From Urechis unicinctus (Eukaryota; Annelida; Polychaeta; Xenopneusta; Urechidae), in contig CM067349.1 in the NCBI GenBank assembly GCA_034190875.2, positions 9,645,909 through 9,709,908 on the forward strand: a stretch of DNA of 64,000 bases. Direction: 5' to 3'. The stretch's first letter is position 1, and each line of letters opens with the position of its first letter. The notes below the pieces were generated by a model. The model did not search any database, was not told the origin of the DNA, and was given only the letters and a program-made list of their open reading frames with translations. Of the stretch, positions 35,831 through 53,700 are shown piece by piece. The translations under genes and the position numbers were made by a program.

Positions 35831-36670
35831 AGACAAAGGGTGAGTGCATTGTCATGTACACGTAGTTCAGGGTGTATATAATCAAAAATCATCACTATTC
35901 TGCTGTAAAAAAACTGACTTGTGCCCAATTACTTCTTGGGAACATTAGCCGAGCCGAGCCTTATCAGAGAAACCTGTGATATTTACTCGAACTGTTCGCT
36001 ACTCGTGTGCGTAATGTTGTGTACAAAGATCGAAAACGAAACGATTATTAAGCATTCCAAACGCCAAAACATGGTTATAATCAAGTAATATTAGCAACAA
36101 GACAGAATCACAATCGAAATAATAATAGCAACATATCTCCGAAAAAGCACGTTTAAGTTTAGTATCTCGATTAATTATTAAAACGTTATCAGCGGTGTTA
36201 ATCGTTGGAAATGGACCCAAAGTTCGAAGTGGGCTGCCTTTGGGCATAGCTTATTAAATGATAAACGTGTTGATATTAAACATTCGTTACGTAAATTGTT
36301 ACCACGATATCTTATTATTCCATTTTGCTTTCAAATCAAGCCTCATAATGGGAAAATAATCACTGAACAAATTCATGTTTCATATCAATCCCTTCACGAC
36401 CAATTGATCAATAAGACAATATATTCATCATTCCGCTTGACGCTATATAAAATATATATCATACGCGATTGCGTTTCGCTTCCATTAAACCGAAAAAGTT
36501 ACTTTTTGTTAGTGAATTAGGTCACCCGTCGAAAGGGGAATTAGTTGCCCTATGAAAACAAGTAGCGTGCTATCATTGCTCACTAGATTTGTGTCATTGC
36601 CCTATTTGATATTTTAAATTTGGCAGAATTAGAGTGAAGTGGTATTGAGTCATGCCATCAGAGAATACGT
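35831..36670. other. Non-coding spacer
   Basis: Lies between the satellite array and the 3' end of the triple-MRH gene. AT-rich, with no recognised feature. The 3' UTR of the MRH gene should occupy part of it. Confidence 0.4.
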
Positions 36671-36675
36671 CCTGT

Positions 36676-43021
<6,346 letters not shown>

Positions 43022-46000
43022 ATGGGTGCGGGGAGTCTACGAGACTATCTCTTAATGAGCGCCATATTGCTTTGCGGTGTACGTATTGTCCCTGCCTCCG
43101 CGGCTGCTCCCATGTGTAATACAATTCAAGGGAACTGTGCGTGTGATACCGACCAGGGCACGATCGACCTCTCACCGCTTGACAGCAAGGACCCTAACAA
43201 TCCAAAGTACAATCCACGCTCTTATGTTCTCCATTGATGAGAATTTTCATTTCTGTGATTTTACGTTGATAATGTATGGAGCACAGAGCTCTGTACAACA
43301 GCCATCGCCTGCCTGACAGGATAATGCCAGTAGTAATCGCGAGGCCGGTGTGTGCGTGTGTGTGTGTGTAGATTTAAGGATGTGGCTGACTCATCCGGTG
43401 GCGCTGACATGTTCTCTTATAATCCGTGTTCAGCCTTCTCTGAGGGAAATAGCTGCTCCAATGTCGCGGTAAGGGGGCTTGGTTTTATCCGCGTAATCAA
43501 ATTTGGTAATATAACACAGATAGCGCATTAGCTCATACCTTCCTTGACATGTTAGGGTAAACCTTCTACGGCACGTTAAGTTTATCAGCCTCAATTTGAT
43601 AGGGTGAGCCTTTATCATCCTTGACATTTTAGGGTTTACCGTCCTCTTTATGTTAGCCTTGATCTTCCTTGACATTTTAGGGTTTACCTTCCTCTTCATG
43701 TTAGCCTTTATCTTCCTTGACATTTTAGGGTTTACCGTCCTCTTCATGTTAGCCTTGATCTTCCTTGATATTTTAGGGTTTACCGTCCTCTTCATGTTAG
43801 CCTTGATCTTCCTTGATATTTTAGGGTTTACCGTCCTCTTCATGTTAGCCTTGATCTTCCTTGTCATTTTAGGGTTTACCGTCCTCTTCATGTTAGCCTT
43901 GATCTTTCTTGACATTTTAGGGTTTACCGTTCTCTTTATGTTAGCCTTGATCTTCCTTGTCATTTTAGAGTTTACCGTCCTCTTTATGTTAGCCTTGATC
44001 TTCCTTGTCATTTTCGGGTTTACCGTCCTCTTCATGTTAGCCTTTATCTTCCTTGTCATTTTAGAGTTTACCGTCCTCTTTATGTTAGCCTTGATCTTCC
44101 TTGACATTTTAGGGTTTACAATCCTCTTTATGTTAGCCTTTATCTTCCTTGACATTTTAGGGTTTACCTTCCTCTTTATGTTAGCCTTGATCTTCCTTGA
44201 CATTTTAGGGTTTACCGTCCTCTTTATGTTAGCCTTTATCTTCCTCGACATTTTAGGGTTTACCTTCCTCTTTATGTTAGCCTTTATCTTCCTTGTCATT
44301 TTAGGGTTTACCGTCCTCTTTATGTTAGCCTTTATCTTCCTTGACATTTTAGGGTTTACAATCCTCTTTATGTTAGCCTTCCTCATTTTAGGGTTAGCCT
44401 TTATCTTCCTTGTCATTTTAGGGTTTACCGTCCTCTTTATGTTAGCCTTTATCTTCCTTGTCATTTTAGGGTTTACAATCCTCTTTATGTTAGCCTTTAT
44501 CTACCTTGACATTTTAGGGTTTACCGTCCTCTTTATGTTAGCCTTGATCTCCCTTGACATTTTAGGGTGTACCGTCTTCTTTATGTTAGCCTTGATCTTC
44601 CTTGTCATTTTAGGGTTTACCTTCCTCGACTTGGTTCGTTGATATTGTGTAACGTTGGATAGTGTCGTATAATAATTCTAATTCTAAGTCTGTTGGTTTA
44701 ATATTTTCACTACTTGTACAACAAGATATTTATTTAGCGAAAAATATTTATTTATAAGCAAACTGCATGTACTTGTGTAATTAATTGCGTCAAATAAGGG
44801 TTAAAGGAGGTATTAACGAAAAGATGGTTCTTTCTTATTAGAATGTCGCTGAATCCCAACGTATATCAGGTGTGTGCATGTTTCTTTGTTATCATACAGG
44901 TGTGTCAAGCTGTGGATTCGTTTGGTGGAACTTACCCTATTGGGGATCAGAGCAGTGTTGCTTGGATCAATGTAGATGTGAATGGGCAGTCTGTACTGCA
45001 GCTGCAATACACCTCCATCGGCTTCGATGGCATCACAAGGTTATGTAGTTAAAACTGTTCCTGCAGGATTTGTAATAATCAGCAGGAGTAGACCCAGATT
45101 GGACTGTTTATGATAAAGAACAGTTTCGACAATAACTGATTTTAGTCATTAATCCCATCAAGTGAATGTGAGTCGAATGTCTCATGGTTCGTGTTTCCAG
45201 GACATCTACTATTACGCTTACCTGTGATCAAGGTCAAGAAGGGTCACTGATTGCCAACGGAGAAACTTACCCCGGAGCCGCTTTATACGTTAGTTGCATT
45301 CAACCATTTCAACTCCCAATTAATTATAAGAACAAGACATTCATTAAGAGAACAAGACATTCTTTAAGAACAAGACATTATCTTAGAACAAGACATAATT
45401 TAAGAGAACAAGATATAATGTGAGACCGATACATTCTAAAAGAGATCTCGACAACCACTGAGCGAAAACAAATACAAGGTGTACACATTGTACAAATTGG
45501 TGTTCGTTTTGTGTTCAGCCATTTGAATTGAAGACTAAGTATGCGTGTGCTGGAGGGGGGGAGGAGGAGGAGGAAGTGGTGGTCTCAGCATAGGCTCTAT
45601 CCTCTGTATCTTGTGGGTATTGTAATAACAACTCGTTCCATTACCGGACCAATGGGTGTCCCCTTGTACATCTGTGTTACCTTTCGTTTTCCATCAGCAC
45701 CGTGAGGGCCCTACCTGTGTCGTGCATGTGTAATAGAGTAAAACCCGAGATTATATGACTATTGTAGAGTTTTGTAAGAGTGCTATGCAATAAATTGACA
45801 ATGTGATGGTCCTTCATTTCAGAATTGCGAGTCTTTTGTTCGTTTATATAATTGGTGGAGCGATTATCAACAAAACCAGCAAAGGTGCCACGGGTAAGGA
45901 AGTGCTACCAAACGTGGACTTCTGGGGCGCTCTGCCGGGGCTCGCTAAGGTTCGACCTATAATTGATATCTATTTTAGCGACAGTTTAATTCCATTATGT

Positions 46001-46277
46001 GTTCGTTCCTTTCGGTTGGTAGCATCACAACCACATTTAACTGAATTGAGTGACCGTGTATTCCTTATAAATCTTGCCTAATACGGAAAATAGCGCCATT
46101 CTTGCATGCAATCACACATCCCAGCCCACCAAGCCCCCACACCCGCCCCGTATAACACACATAATGCTTGTTACCACCGCTAAGATACATTGCTTGTTTC
46201 AGGATGGCTGCTTGTTTGTTTTCCGAAAATTTGGATGCTGTGCCAAAGGAGGCGAGGGGACTTACGAGAGTTTTTAA
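43022..46277 (+). CDS. Cation-dependent mannose-6-phosphate-receptor-like protein (single MRH domain, transmembrane)
   Basis: Seven exons: 43022-43206, 43372-43468, 44900-45039, 45201-45288, 45519-45612, 45823-45949, 46203-46277. They encode a signal peptide, one MRH domain ([51 protein letters not shown]), a membrane helix (GLSIGSILCILIASLLFVYI) and a cytoplasmic tail. The tail contains GATGKEVLPNVDFW and DGCLFVF, which match the CD-MPR tail pattern, and ends in YESF, a YxxPhi-type sorting signal. The family carries lysosomal enzymes from the Golgi. The predicted 268 residues are close to the family length. Two problems exist: exon 1 ends at GTACAA, a poor donor where the sister gene has GTAAGT, and exon 5 needs one extra G in the 7-G run near 45555 to stay in frame. 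Exon lengths sum to a multiple of three only with that base. Without it translation stops at 45593. Confidence 0.82.
43280..45415. repeat. Right arm of large inverted duplication
   Basis: Partner of 39800-40921. It is about 1 kb longer because of the 48-bp minisatellite in the intron between exons 2 and 3. Confidence 0.9.
43600..44632 (+). repeat. 48-bp minisatellite, about 21 copies
   Basis: Unit near TTAGGGTTTACCGTCCTCTT, then TATGTTAGCCTTGATCTTCC and TTGACATT. It is intronic in the CD-MPR-like gene and open in a hydrophobic frame on the plus strand and a Lys/Arg-rich frame on the minus strand. The equivalent site in the left arm (40560-40640) has only about one unit, so the expansion followed the duplication. 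Confidence 0.95.
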
Positions 46278-47200
46278 CAGAAATAGTTTCATATTTTCTC
46301 ATGAAACTCAAGTAATATTTGCGATAAAGCCAACTTATTATTCTCTAGTGATGAGCAACTCGGAAACTCAATACAAGTAAAATTTAAAAAATAGGAAAAG
46401 TTGTTTCTATTTCATACAGGTGTTTATATCATTCTATGTTGAGCATCGACGGGTGAGTTTGGGCGTCTTTCGATGAGTTACACATTGTTTGGCCGATTTC
46501 ATGTCTCAAGATGAAATTGATCCTATACAGATGCGAAAATAACGTGTGCTTAGAATATCACGTGAACAATCTATTCCTCGCGTACTTTGCTCGGGGGCGT
46601 ACGCATCGCCCATCTGTTTATGCCCGTTTTATCAATGTACTTCTCCTTGACAGGGGAGATAATTTGCTGTCACGTTAACTCCTTGGCTATCGGATCGAAT
46701 TATGGGAATGATAATGACCAATACTGAGTTGAAAGTAGTGTATGAATAGTCACGTATATAACTTAAACTGTGGTTATAATTGTGCAAAAATACAAATTAA
46801 TGACGCCAAATTGATGGAACTGACATAACCGCCTTGTATTGGGGCGGTCATGCACAGCAGAGGACTAACGAAAGAGAAATATACAACGATCTAACATTTA
46901 ATCACTAAACTTACGTCATTATCGAACACGTTAGACACCAGTTATAACGAATATTGAGCGGTGCATTTATCTCATAGGATCTTATCTATAGTCAAGCATG
47001 CAGAAGCAGCTTCCTATCCCTCAAAATATATATGTTAGCGTTTGTACCGCCGAATACTGCGACCAACAAGCTAGGGAAGGCCATACGAATGAACTTATGT
47101 ATCGCGGAATAACTGAGGTCCGTTTGATGTTTCAAGACGTACATTCAGTTTTAGAAATGGTCCCTGTTGTGACATAAGTTGCAAATGCGATATGTGTGTA
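46278..47200. other. Non-coding spacer
   Basis: Contains the 3' UTR of the CD-MPR-like gene and AT-rich sequence. Nothing else was recognised. Confidence 0.4.
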
Positions 47201-47289
47201 TTATGTAACCAACATCATCATCAGTGTCTGATGGTAGCTGTGTGATGAACATCTTCTCACCTGTTACCGGCAAGGAGGCAAAGAAAAAA

Positions 47290-47406
47290 ATAATGATGGG
47301 ACCTTCAACTCAATCATGTGCAAAACCTCAGTTGTGGAACTTCCTCTCGCCGTCAGAGTCAAGTTTGTTTAAAGTTCACCTGAAGACATTCCTTTTTCAA
47401 AACTAA
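47290..47406 (+). mobile_element. LINE 3'-end fragment
   Basis: Encodes PQLWNFLSPSESSLFKVHLK followed by TFLF and a stop. This is the pattern that ends many non-LTR retrotransposon ORF2 proteins (LWNxLP then FKxxLKTxLF). It is only a short remnant. Confidence 0.65.
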
Positions 47407-48100
47407 ATTTCGGACTGTATAGTGCATAGAAATGCAACGTGTTGCGCGTTATAAATGAACACTGTTATTATCATTTCAAAATGAAAGAAACCCGCCGTTC
47501 TCTCAATTGGCATCGGCCTCCGGGACAAATGTATAGCATGCCAGTTATTACTCCGTATGTGCATCACACTTGTAAGCGCGCGGACCTTCAATGCCTTCAC
47601 TCTGGCAACTAGGAAATTTACATCGCCCCTGGTGGTCGATCTGAAAACAACATGTAGCGCAGATACGAAAGATCAAGACGATCGCTGTGGGAGACGAATT
47701 GTCTTTGTCTATCAGACAATATGGATGATACAGGCTATATTGATGAAATTGTCTTGTCTATCATCGATTAGCCCTACAAGACGTCTGGGTATAAATTCAT
47801 GTTACCGTTACACCGGAGCTAATCATCGATATGAATAGCAATGCAAGAAGGCCGCTATCGCAATGGTTGAAAATAGGTCACATGCAGAAGAACAATTTTC
47901 TAGCGAATGTATGCGTTTAATGAAATTTAGAATCTACATGAAATTATAATTTATAATAAAATAAAATTTCAAAGAATGCATGGGAGTTTTTCAGTCTTTG
48001 AGATATTACTGATCAAAGTTGAATAACGGGACAGTAATGTTGCCTCTGTTGTAATGGCCGCGGCACGAAAATCACCTGGGCTCTCCATGTGGAGGTTAGT

Positions 48101-48892
48101 GGGATGTGCCGCCAATTTGGGTGGGTTTTATGGCATTTTGGTATTCAAATGGGTCGTTATTTCTTGGAGACAGGTATAGCAATGGGTCGGATTTTTTTTG
48201 CAATGACCTGATATACCAATAGGTACGTGTTTTTGACAGCGAGGTATAGCAATGGGTATTTGGTTTTTGATGGGTATCCAAATGGATCTGTATTCTTTAA
48301 TTAACGTATGATGCACAATATTGGGTGTTTGCTCAAGTCCCCTCGGTCAATGGTGGCCAGCCCCATCAGTCAGCGTGGTTGCGTTGTTTCAAAGACAAGT
48401 TTTATAGCATGATAAGCAAACAGAAAGGTCAGGTCCGTACATTCTCCTTCCACTGTTTCCTGCAATATTGTCTACCTCATGGGCCGGACGTCCTGGGGCG
48501 CTCGTTGATAGCCTGCGGGCCTGAGTCACACATCTGTTTATTTATTGGCCGCTATTTAATTAACTGCCTTGCCGTTACGAACCAGAGCATCGTAGGGACT
48601 GACCACGTAATCAGCAAAGTTAGTTCAGTTGCGAATCTTAATAAACATACTTTTCCTGGTTTTCCATTCTGAATCGTTAGTACGTTATATGGATGGGTCC
48701 CTTGTAGCACCTCGAGGTGGTCTAGATATGATTTGGGATCAGTAAATTTTGGTATATGTATTGGTGACCCTTTTCAGAAATTTGTAAATGAATGGGTCTT
48801 TTTTCTGAGATTTGGTATGTAAATGGTTCCCTTTTCTCATTTGGCTTGGTATAGATATGGTCCGGTTTTTGTTTCCCTTGGCGGCACACCCC
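48101..48892. mobile_element. MITE-like element with GTGCCGCCAA ends
   Basis: The ends GGGATGTGCCGCCAA (48101-48115) and TTGGCGGCACACCCC (48878-48892) are inverted repeats with one mismatch. The interior next to both ends consists of degenerate AATGGGT and GGTATA blocks in opposite orientations. About 350 bp of unrelated sequence (48330-48680) sits in the middle. There is no transposase. Confidence 0.6.
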
Positions 48893-48897
48893 TACCC

Positions 48898-50147
48898 TTT
48901 TCCAAGGAGAGAACCCCCTCCCCCCGGGGGGGGCTTTCCCGGGGATTCCTCAAGGGTTAATTTATTCACCGCGGCCACTCTCCATGGCAGACATGTTTGA
49001 CGCTTTGTTAACGTAACATGCGAATCCCAGCCTGTGCAGAAGCCGATGCGCAGGAGATCGCACCGCGGCATGAAATTTGGCAGACGTGTTACTGAACACG
49101 TATGTTAAGGGGAATTCCAGTTAAAAAATTTTCGTAAGTCAACCTCTCAGGCCTAAAATATAACATCTAATCTTTCTCATAATGGCGATGTCATAAAACA
49201 GTCTGAATATTAGCAATTTTAACCGTTAAAATTGTTAATATTCAGTCGTTAGGTATATGTTGGGTAGATATGTGGCAATCCCCAGCGATAAGCGTGGGCC
49301 GCTGTCTCCAGGCCCCAGCTTGGGTCTCTCGCTTATCCCGCGCAGGATGTTCACCTATATCCTGGCCTCGGATTGGCTGATGTTCAGATTTCCACAGGGA
49401 ATCCTGCTATTACGTAGATGGAAACCCCTAATTTTCCAATTTTTTATTCCATTACGTTATGCGGAGATAGCGAGATTTATAAATTTTATCTATGTTCCAC
49501 CGCTTCAAAACCTACTTTCTCGCATAGACATCATCCTGAAATTAATAGACGTTTAAAACATGTCATCTAATAACTGGCGAGGTATCATCAATATTGGTGG
49601 CAGGAAACTTGAGTTACACTTGTAGGAACGTCCCCATGTACATCTATCAATGCATCATGGTGGGGGCGTCAGCTGAACGTGTCAAAAAGCGGCCGCACTT
49701 GTGCAGCAATGTTAATTGTATATTTTTCCAACTCGATAAAAACGATAGTTACAGTTTACTCCTATTCATGTATAATACATCAATCGTATGAAAATATAAA
49801 TGACCGTTGTGTGATCCCAGTCATTTATTCACAGTATGTATAAATGATTGGGATCACACAGTTATAGACGGGCTTATTTTGCACACCCTTCACAAAGAAA
49901 TGTGGCTGTGAAATATTCGCTGTAGGGCAAGCAGTAACTGGAATAGGTAACCAGTGATTTTGGTCCATGGTGATTTCAGCCTTCAGTAAAGATTTATAAT
50001 CCATACTGATGAGTAAATACACAAAGACATATGTATTACACACATACATATAATATATTTATGAGTGTACATATGAATTTGCATATATATATGATACATA
50101 TAGCATACATAAATACATCTTTACAGAAAAATGTTTAAGTACAAACA

Positions 50148-50180
<33 letters not shown>

Positions 50181-50260
50181 TACAAATTATGTATGTGTAT
50201 ATATATAAATGTACAAATTAATGATCCTGTTATAGGGACAATGACTGACTATATGTGTAA
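48898..50260. other. Non-coding spacer downstream of PHGDH
   Basis: A GC-rich patch (CCCCCGGGGGGGG, near 48920), a TA repeat at about 50152-50170 and a TGATTGGGATCACA inverted pair at 49812-49860. An open frame at 49257-49556 is unrecognised and not supported. Confidence 0.4.
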
Positions 50261-50267
50261 ATACATC

Positions 50268-50273
50268 TTTATT
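50268..50273 (-). terminator. PHGDH poly(A) signal
   Basis: AATAAA on the minus strand, about 440 bp downstream of the PHGDH stop. Confidence 0.5.
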
Positions 50274-50713
50274 GTCAACCTGAACAAATTTCTTTGGCTG
50301 TAAATGATATAAGTATCTCCGCAAATATGTAGCAAAAATATACAAACAAACAAACACAACCTATTTTTCGACAACACCCTTTTCCTACATACTTAATACA
50401 CCCCCATATCCCTGTATCATTTTTAAACACTGGTCCAAGAAAGTCATTCTTCAAGTGGGAGAGCAATGCAATCCAATAAGTCCACACGCTTACAGCTGCC
50501 CAAAGGTAAGTCTCATTCAATTATGACATATCACCGAGATGAAATGAGACTTTCTGACTGCAAAATTATGAAAACTGTTTGTGCTTTTATATAGGAAATC
50601 AGATAAACTGCATGACCAATAAAGTTGCATCAATCTACCAAACCAAACAAAAGAGCAACTCATACAAATAAGTCCTAGTGGGTCAATTGAATTTTATCAA
50701 CAGCCTAAACGAA

Positions 50714-53700
50714 TCATCTTCTAAAAGAAATTTGATAAGCAACTTCTACATGGGGCTTCAATATGTCAAGAGAATTGGAGCTAGCTGGGCTGATTTGTAG
50801 GACATTCCACAGGTGACCATTGTTAGGCTTGGTGGAGGAGAAGGAAAGCACCGACACGTTGGATCCAGCCAGGGCACCTGTTACATCCAGTCACACAGAT
50901 TACATGGAGGGCCATCTAATCGACAAAGTGCCTACATACAATGCAAACTGACAGTCGATTACTCAAAGGAAGGTCACATTCAAGGTCATACTTTCTTGCA
51001 TGACATATCCTTAATGACAATGGTTTTTGCCCATGAGGCTGCCATGTAGATGTAAAATCAACTAACAAAACCAATGTAATATCCACTCATAAGCCTACCT
51101 ATAACAGCCGGGAACACTGGAGGGCTGCATTGACTTTTATACACAAGCAGATCCCCTCTCAAGCTCACACCTAGAGAGAATGTGGCATCAGCAATGCCCA
51201 CAAGCTGAGGCTGACCAGCAGCCACTGTGCCTGTCAGACTGGTGACGCCACCTCCTGGCTGAGTCAACGAGAGACTGACACTGTTCATCTCGCCGGCCTG
51301 GTGCTGGCTGGAGATCTGATATGACAGACAGAAACTTGCCAGAATCGGGAACTGTGTTCATGGAATATAGCAGTGTTTCCATGAAGCCATAATTGTTATC
51401 GTTTATAAAAAACAGAGCTATGTATTTTACAGCAATCACTTGATTGATTGAGCAGTCCAAGAAAGTCACCATATGGTTTGGATATTTTTATAAAAAGTAA
51501 AACGGTCTTGGGAAGCATTAACCTAGTACTGTTAGATACATCGCTGCTTATAACCCACATTTGAAATCCTACCCACACACTTGAAATCTCACCCACACTT
51601 GGAATCCTACCCATACACTTGGAATCCTACCCACACACTTGGAATCTCACCCACACACTTGGAATCTTACCCACACACTTGGGACTCCACAAACTATCAT
51701 TTCCTAACAATGCCCAGAGATATGGGAAAAGCAACAAATTGAGCTGTAAAATAACCTGACTAACCTTGAGCCCTTTGTCCTTGGCTAAGGCCGGGGCACT
51801 GATCAGATTCAGTCCGTTGGACGACTGCGTACCCAATAGCCCCATCAGGGCAGCCGCCTGAAGGTAAGATCCTGCTTTCTTCAGTGACTCACCTAAGGAA
51901 ACAAACAAAATCTTCAGTGGTACTAACCCTCATACAAGAGGCCCATAGGCCTTGAAGCTCAGCTGCTTTTTGATACCATGACAAAATTCAATTATAATGC
52001 TTGTGGTTTGATTATGTCACAACCAAACAGATGCCCGAGCCTAAGTATATTATAAGGGCTGTTAACAGCTTAACACTGCTGCACACTTCAAATGGTGACA
52101 TCTCATCTCTTAAATATCTGCTCACCAACCAAACTATGACCTAAACGATTTCTACTTACCTTGTGTGGTGACCTGAATCTGAGTCTCACTGTTGACCTGA
52201 CCCAAAATCATGACCCCTAATTTGCCAAGAGCCGACCCGAGTTCAATCCATGGCGCTGTGTCAGGACTGAGAGCATCAGTCATGGCGTGAGCGTTGATCT
52301 GGAGAGAGAATTTACCAGTCCACAATCTTAGATAATAATCGACACAAAATTCAATGAATAAAAATTACATGCATTGAATATTTCATTAAGTTTTTGTGAA
52401 AGAGCCTTGTAAACAAGAATTACAGGGGTACTCGTGTGCAATCACATTAGTGATGATACAGAGAGAGAAGACTGATGCTTACTGCCCCAAATAGAGACCT
52501 GCCAGCTTTGAGGTCTAGGAACTGTTGAGCTATTTCCTCAGCCACTCTCGTCTGTGCCTCAACTGTACTGGCCCCAAGATGAGGGGTGGAGGTGACAAGG
52601 GGGTGTTTGATGAGCTCGAGGGACGTGGGAGGTTCCTCTACAAACACATCGAGCCCTGCGCCTCCACACTGACCTCCTTGAAGGGCACGTAAGAGGGCAT
52701 CCTCATCTATGATGCCTCCACGAGCACAGTTAATGACCCTGACACCTCGCTTACATTTGCTGAACACAGCATCATTGATCATATCTGTAACAGTAGCACC
52801 AAGCTCGAGAGTGAATGAGACATGTGAAGATGTGAAGAAGTGCAACGTGAAGCTAATAAATGATCTAATTCAAGGCACTAATTGGTGGAGCCATGAGGTG
52901 CTCACGTTTAGTAGGTGGGATGAGGGGGACATGGACGGTGACGTAATCCACCTGAGGCCACAGAGACTCCAGCTCCATCCACTCCACGTCAAACTTGGCA
53001 CTCTCCTCTCCTGGGATGATAGGGTCATAACCTATAGTCTGCAGGGTCACATTCATATTCAATTCAGTCGAGGTGGAAGTACCACAAATTTAAGTGAGCT
53101 GGTGAAGGATGCAACAGCTATGAAATCAATAAGAATATATTTTATTTGCTACTGATGCATTGAATTGAGGTAATATAAGATTACTTCTCCATAAAAAACG
53201 TACCCTCATGCCAAAGGACTGCATTCTAGTGGCCACCTCTTTTCCGATTCTACCCAGTCCGATGATCCCCAGGGTCTTACCATACACCTCATTACCCATC
53301 AACAATTTACGATCCCACCGTCCTTCGTTCAGAGACATCGTTCCCCTTGATACATGTCTGTAATACCACACCATAATCATATGCCAAGATTGATTCCAGG
53401 GCATACAGAATATGACATCATAATGCGATATGAAGCACTTTCACCTTCACCATCATAGCGTTCAAAGCTCCACATTATTGATCCTTTAAACGAAGTACAC
53501 AGTAATATTGATTTTGAGAGATGACACAGTAGCAGTTACCTGGTCATAGCAAGAAGAAGTGTACAGGTATGTTCAGCAGCACTCAGAGTGTTGCCACCAG
53601 GGGTGCTGTACACATACACAGATATAAGGATTGGGTCAGTTAATAGTGTACCGAGGATGACTATTGCATCAGACATTTTAAGGGTGCTGATTGTGGCAGC

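Noticed and set aside
43600-44632. Interstitial telomeric sequence
   Set aside because: TTTAGGGTTTA occurs once per 48-bp unit and is not a tandem telomere repeat; molluscan telomeres are TTAGGG arrays.
43430-44642. 344- and 330-codon open frames on opposite strands
   Set aside because: Both are produced by the 48-bp minisatellite inside an intron of the MRH receptor gene.
49257-49556. 99-codon open frame downstream of PHGDH
   Set aside because: No recognisable domain, splice context or codon pattern; left unannotated as a gene.
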